Shown piece after piece: positions 61,340 through 64,000 of a stretch of DNA of 64,000 bases; within the stretch, counting starts at the first letter, position 1, and the number at the start of each line of letters is the position of its first letter. A program made the position numbers and the translations under genes. Source of the stretch: CAISKJ01 sp046351555 (lineage in GTDB: Bacteria > Myxococcota_A > Polyangia > Polyangiales > Ga0077539); the NCBI GenBank assembly GCA_046351555.1, contig JAXLYI010000025.1, forward strand, positions 127,370 to 191,369, in the 5' to 3' direction. A model generated the notes under the pieces. That model ran no database searches and was not told the origin of the DNA. It was given only the letters and a program-made list of their open reading frames with translations.

Positions 61340-63337
61340 ATGGCCGAGGCGCTCCCGGTGCTCGATTCGGCGGAGGCGTTCCGCGTGTGGCGCGAGGCGA
61401 ACGGGGAGTTCGCGCGGGTCGTCGTGCGCGGGGTCTCGCTGGCGGCGGAGGCGCTCGCCAACGTCCGCTTCGAGCAGGTTCGCTTCGAGCGGGTCGACCT
61501 CGCGGGCGCGGCGCTGGAAGGGGCCGTCTTCGACACGTGCGCCTTCGACGGAGTCTCCCTCACCGGCGCCGACGTCCGCGACGCGCTGCTGGTGTCGTGC
61601 GACCTCTCGGGCGAGGGCGACCGCCGCCTCGTCGCCGAGGGCGCGTGCTTCCGCGGGACGATCTTCGGCGGCGCCAACCTCTCCCGCGCCCGCCTCGCGA
61701 AGGCCGACCTCACGGGCGCCGACCTCTCCCGCGCGCTCCTCCGCGACGCCGACCTCACGGGCGCGTCGCTCGCCGGCGCCGAGCTCCGCGAGGCCGACCT
61801 CACCCGCGCGACCCTACGCGACGCCGACCTCACGGGCGCCGACCTCACCCGCGCCGACCTCTCCGGCGCCTCGCTCGCCCACGCGAAGCTCGCCGGCGCC
61901 CGGCTCGAAGGCGCGGGGCGTTTGCAAGAGCCGCCTGCCGCGCCCGCCGTCCCCATCGTGCTCGACGACGAGGGCGACGAGGACGAGGACGAAGACGACG
62001 ACGCCCCCGACACCGTGCAGGGCGTCGGCACCTTCGTGCTCCAGAACCTCCGCGCGATGGCGATCCCCGGGCGCGTGGGCGTCGACGCGGTGCGGGTCGA
62101 CCTCTCGGGCGCCGACCTCTCGGGGGCGGATCTCACCGCCGCCCGCTTCGAAGACTGCGGGCTCCCGAAGGCGATTCTCGTCGGCGCCACGCTCGAGCGC
62201 GCGTCCTTCGACCGCGCCGAGCTCTCCGGGGCCGACCTCTCCGACGCGAAGGCCGCGGGCGCGTCGCTCCGTGAGGCCGTCCTCCGCCGCGCCAGGCTCG
62301 CGCGCTGCGACCTCACCGGCGCGTCGCTCGCGCAGGCCGACCTCGGCGCCGCGACGCTCGACGGCGCGCTCCTCACCAACGCCGACCTCTCCGGGGTGCG
62401 GGTGAGCGACGGGGCCCTCGCCGGCGTCTCCCTCGCGGGCGCGAAGCTCGCGGGCGCGAAGCTCGCGGGGGCCGTGTTCGACGGGCGCGACCTCGCGGGC
62501 GCGGTGCTCGACGGCGCCGACCTCGCCGGCGCCTCCCTGCGCGATGCGGTGCTCGACCGGGCCAGCCTGCGCGGCGCCTCCCTCCGCGGCGCGCGGTGCC
62601 CGGGGCTCTCCGCCGCCGAAGCCAACTTCTCCGGGGCCTCGCTCGCTGCGGCGTCTCTCTCGCGCGCGATGCTGCGCGGGGCCGTGTGGGACGTGGCCGA
62701 CCTCGCGGGCGCCGACCTCACGGGCGCCGACCTCGACGGGGCCGACCTCCGCACCGCGAAGCTCCCGCGGGCCACGCTGGTCCGGTGCTCCTTGGTGGGT
62801 GCGAAGCTGGCGGGCGCGGCGCTGCGCGGGAGCGTGTGTGATGACGTCGACCTGTCGAAGGCCGACCTCACGGGTGCCACGCTCGACGACCTCTCGCTCG
62901 CGCGGGCCAACCTCGGCGGCGCGTCGCTCGCGGGGGCTCGCTGGACGAAGGTGCGGGCGCGCCACGCCGACCTCACCGGGGCCGACCTCACCGGGGCCGA
63001 CCTGCGCGAGGTCGACCTGCGCGGCGCGCAGCTCGCGGACGCGAAGGCGAAGGGCGCGCGGCTCGACGGCGTCAGGCTCGACGCGGCGTGGGCGGTCGGC
63101 GCCGACCTGGAGGGCGCGTCGCTGGTCGGGGCCACGCTGCGCTACGCCGACCTGTCGAAGGTGTCGCTGCGGCGCGCGCGGTTGCAGGGCGCGCTGGCGG
63201 CGGGGGTGAAGCTCCACGACGTCGACGAGCTCGGGGCCGACTGGTCGGGCGCGGAGCTCACCGCCGCGCGCCGCACCGACCCCGCGCGGCTGGAGGCGGA
63301 GCGGTTCGAGCGGGCGAGGCCCGAGGGGGAGAGGTAG
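61340..63337 (+). CDS. Pentapeptide-repeat protein in a type VI secretion locus
   Basis: 665 residues from ATG 61340 (a TTG at 61310 is also in frame). Dozens of A(D/N)LxX repeats (ADLTGADLSRALLRDADL, AKLAGAKLAGAVF and many more) in two blocks, about residues 35-200 and 245-650, split by an acidic linker (DDEGDEDEDEDDDAPD). Each block forms a right-handed four-sided beta helix. Pentapeptide proteins often sit beside VgrG and DUF4150 PAAR-like genes in type VI loci and may be effectors, adaptors or structural parts; which one is unknown. Its stop is 2 bases before the PAAR-like gene. Confidence 0.85.
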   Translation: MAEALPVLDSAEAFRVWREANGEFARVVVRGVSLAAEALANVRFEQVRFERVDLAGAALEGAVFDTCAFDGVSLTGADVRDALLVSCDLSGEGDRRLVAEGACFRGTIFGGANLSRARLAKADLTGADLSRALLRDADLTGASLAGAELREADLTRATLRDADLTGADLTRADLSGASLAHAKLAGARLEGAGRLQEPPAAPAVPIVLDDEGDEDEDEDDDAPDTVQGVGTFVLQNLRAMAIPGRVGVDAVRVDLSGADLSGADLTAARFEDCGLPKAILVGATLERASFDRAELSGADLSDAKAAGASLREAVLRRARLARCDLTGASLAQADLGAATLDGALLTNADLSGVRVSDGALAGVSLAGAKLAGAKLAGAVFDGRDLAGAVLDGADLAGASLRDAVLDRASLRGASLRGARCPGLSAAEANFSGASLAAASLSRAMLRGAVWDVADLAGADLTGADLDGADLRTAKLPRATLVRCSLVGAKLAGAALRGSVCDDVDLSKADLTGATLDDLSLARANLGGASLAGARWTKVRARHADLTGADLTGADLREVDLRGAQLADAKAKGARLDGVRLDAAWAVGADLEGASLVGATLRYADLSKVSLRRARLQGALAAGVKLHDVDELGADWSGAELTAARRTDPARLEAERFERARPEGER

Positions 63338-63339
63338 CG

Positions 63340-63756
63340 ATGTTCCCTGCGTCGACGCGGATGGGCGGGATGTGTTTTGCGTTCCCGGACGTGTGCATCG
63401 TGCCGGCGCCGCCGCCGGTGGTGCAGGTGCCGACGCCCTTCCCCAACGTCGGGCAGTGCGTGATGGCGCTCCCCTTCACCTGCGGGCTCATCGTGAAGAT
63501 CCTCAACCAGCCCGCGCTCCACCAGATGTCGGTGATCCCTCGCTCCGACGGCGACCAGCCGGGCGTGCGCGGCGGGGTCGCCTCGGGGATGATCATGGGC
63601 CCGGTGCAGTACCGAACGGGCTCGACGCGGGTGAAGATCGAGGGGCTCCCCGCGGTGACGGTGCTCCACCCGACGGGTCACAACGGCGTCTCGGCCAACG
63701 CGCCCGCGGGGGCGCAGGTGGTGCCGAGCCAGTTCACCGTGCTGGTCGGCTGGTGA
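63340..63756 (+). CDS. DUF4150 PAAR-like domain protein
   Basis: 138 residues. Landmarks of the DUF4150 PAAR-like family: PFPNVGQC near residue 35, repeated Gly-rich strands (GVRGGVASGMIMGPVQYRTG; RVKIEGLPAVTVLHPTGHNG) and a VVPSQFTVLVGW terminus. PAAR proteins sharpen the tip of the type VI secretion needle, binding to VgrG and carrying effectors. ATG overlaps no neighbour but is 2 bases from the pentapeptide gene stop and 13 bases before the VgrG start, so one operon. Confidence 0.88.
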   Translation: MFPASTRMGGMCFAFPDVCIVPAPPPVVQVPTPFPNVGQCVMALPFTCGLIVKILNQPALHQMSVIPRSDGDQPGVRGGVASGMIMGPVQYRTGSTRVKIEGLPAVTVLHPTGHNGVSANAPAGAQVVPSQFTVLVGW

Positions 63757-63769
63757 GGGAGGCGAAGCG

Positions 63770-64000
63770 ATGAGCACTCCGGTCGATTTCCACCTCGAGA
63801 CGCGCCGCTGGGGCGCGCCCGCGGGGCTCACCGTCGTCGCGGTCGAGCTGCGCGAGGTCGTGTCCGCGGTCGGCGGCGCGTCCGTCACGCTCGCGGCCGA
63901 GCCCGGCGCGGCGCTCCCCTTCGACGCCGGAGAGGTGCTCGGCGAGCCCGCCACGCTGGCCTTCGACGCGGCGGGGGCGCGGTGCTTCCACGGGATCGTC
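63770..64000 (+). CDS. vgrG: VgrG-type type VI secretion spike protein, N-terminus (cut by window end)
   Basis: 77 residues in view from ATG 63770 with a GAGGCGAAG ribosome region. The beginning FHLETRRW, then LTVVAVELREVVSAVGGASV, then GEVLGEPATLAFDAA and CFHGIV, follows the N-terminal pattern of VgrG/TssI (phage gp27-like: F-x-L ... VV-x-xxG-E-x-(I/L)S ... LLG-x-x ... FHGIV). With the DUF4150 and pentapeptide genes it forms a type VI spike module. The rest is outside the window. Confidence 0.75.
   Translation, partial: MSTPVDFHLETRRWGAPAGLTVVAVELREVVSAVGGASVTLAAEPGAALPFDAGEVLGEPATLAFDAAGARCFHGIV

Noticed and set aside
5..63991. Long open frames antisense to clear genes (for example opposite 9169-13644, 19637-22639 and 44410-47556)
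   Set aside because: They are side effects of very high GC, which makes stop codons rare; their composition is Arg/Gly/Ala-rich without domains, while the other strand codes for recognisable proteins.

Overview
The window is very GC-rich, starts many genes with GTG or TTG, and carries many exported lipoproteins, TPR proteins, Cys-rich secreted proteins and a gene cluster resembling the myxobacterial Glt/Nfs envelope machinery. Together this points to a myxobacterium, most likely of the Polyangiales type. The taxonomic placement is inference.

Layout. 0-5 kb: the end of a J-domain/TPR protein, a lipoprotein, a NagZ-type hexosaminidase, and an ECF sigma factor with a zinc-finger anti-sigma partner. 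5.3-19.7 kb: a co-directional cluster of exported proteins, namely two tandem paralogues, a TPR protein, a 1498-aa TPR protein, a TPR lipoprotein, a small exported protein, an FHA-like/TM/AgmX-C-terminal protein and a beta-barrel candidate. The order recalls gltDEFGH/nfsDEFGH. 19.8-23 kb: a membrane von Willebrand protein and a small membrane protein. 23-26.9 kb: a tight minus-strand operon larE-like, glycosyltransferase, asparagine synthase. 26.9-28.8 kb: a zinc-ribbon protein, a DUF218-type lipoprotein and a CoA-binding protein.

28.9-30 kb holds the most remarkable item. Downstream of a conserved gene of unknown function (29235-29969, minus strand) lie two tandem structured RNAs. Each has a T-arm, then a 7-bp acceptor stem closed by a loop, then a D-arm, with a long closing stem where the anticodon arm would be. 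That is the circularly permuted tRNA mimic known from bacterial Y RNAs (YrlA type).

30-41 kb is disturbed. It holds a frameshifted phospholipase-like gene, a 21-bp minisatellite, inverted repeats, and a ~3.4-kb segment present twice. That segment carries a broken kelch/Cys-rich lipoprotein gene and an Rpn-family nuclease gene, with a decayed third Rpn copy between. At least four frameshifts in this window are single-base losses in G/C runs, so some breaks are probably sequencing errors.

41-64 kb: a papain-like small protein coupled to an unknown partner; large unknown proteins; a 390-bp insertion-like element with 91-bp inverted repeats between convergent genes; a Tat-exported DUF1501 protein coupled to a haem-binding DUF1592-type lipoprotein; Cys-rich, beta-propeller and DUF2252 proteins; an MFS exporter coupled to an ABC ATPase; an FkbM methyltransferase; an alpha-oxoamine synthase; and, at the right edge, a type VI secretion spike locus (pentapeptide-repeat protein, DUF4150 PAAR-like protein, VgrG start).
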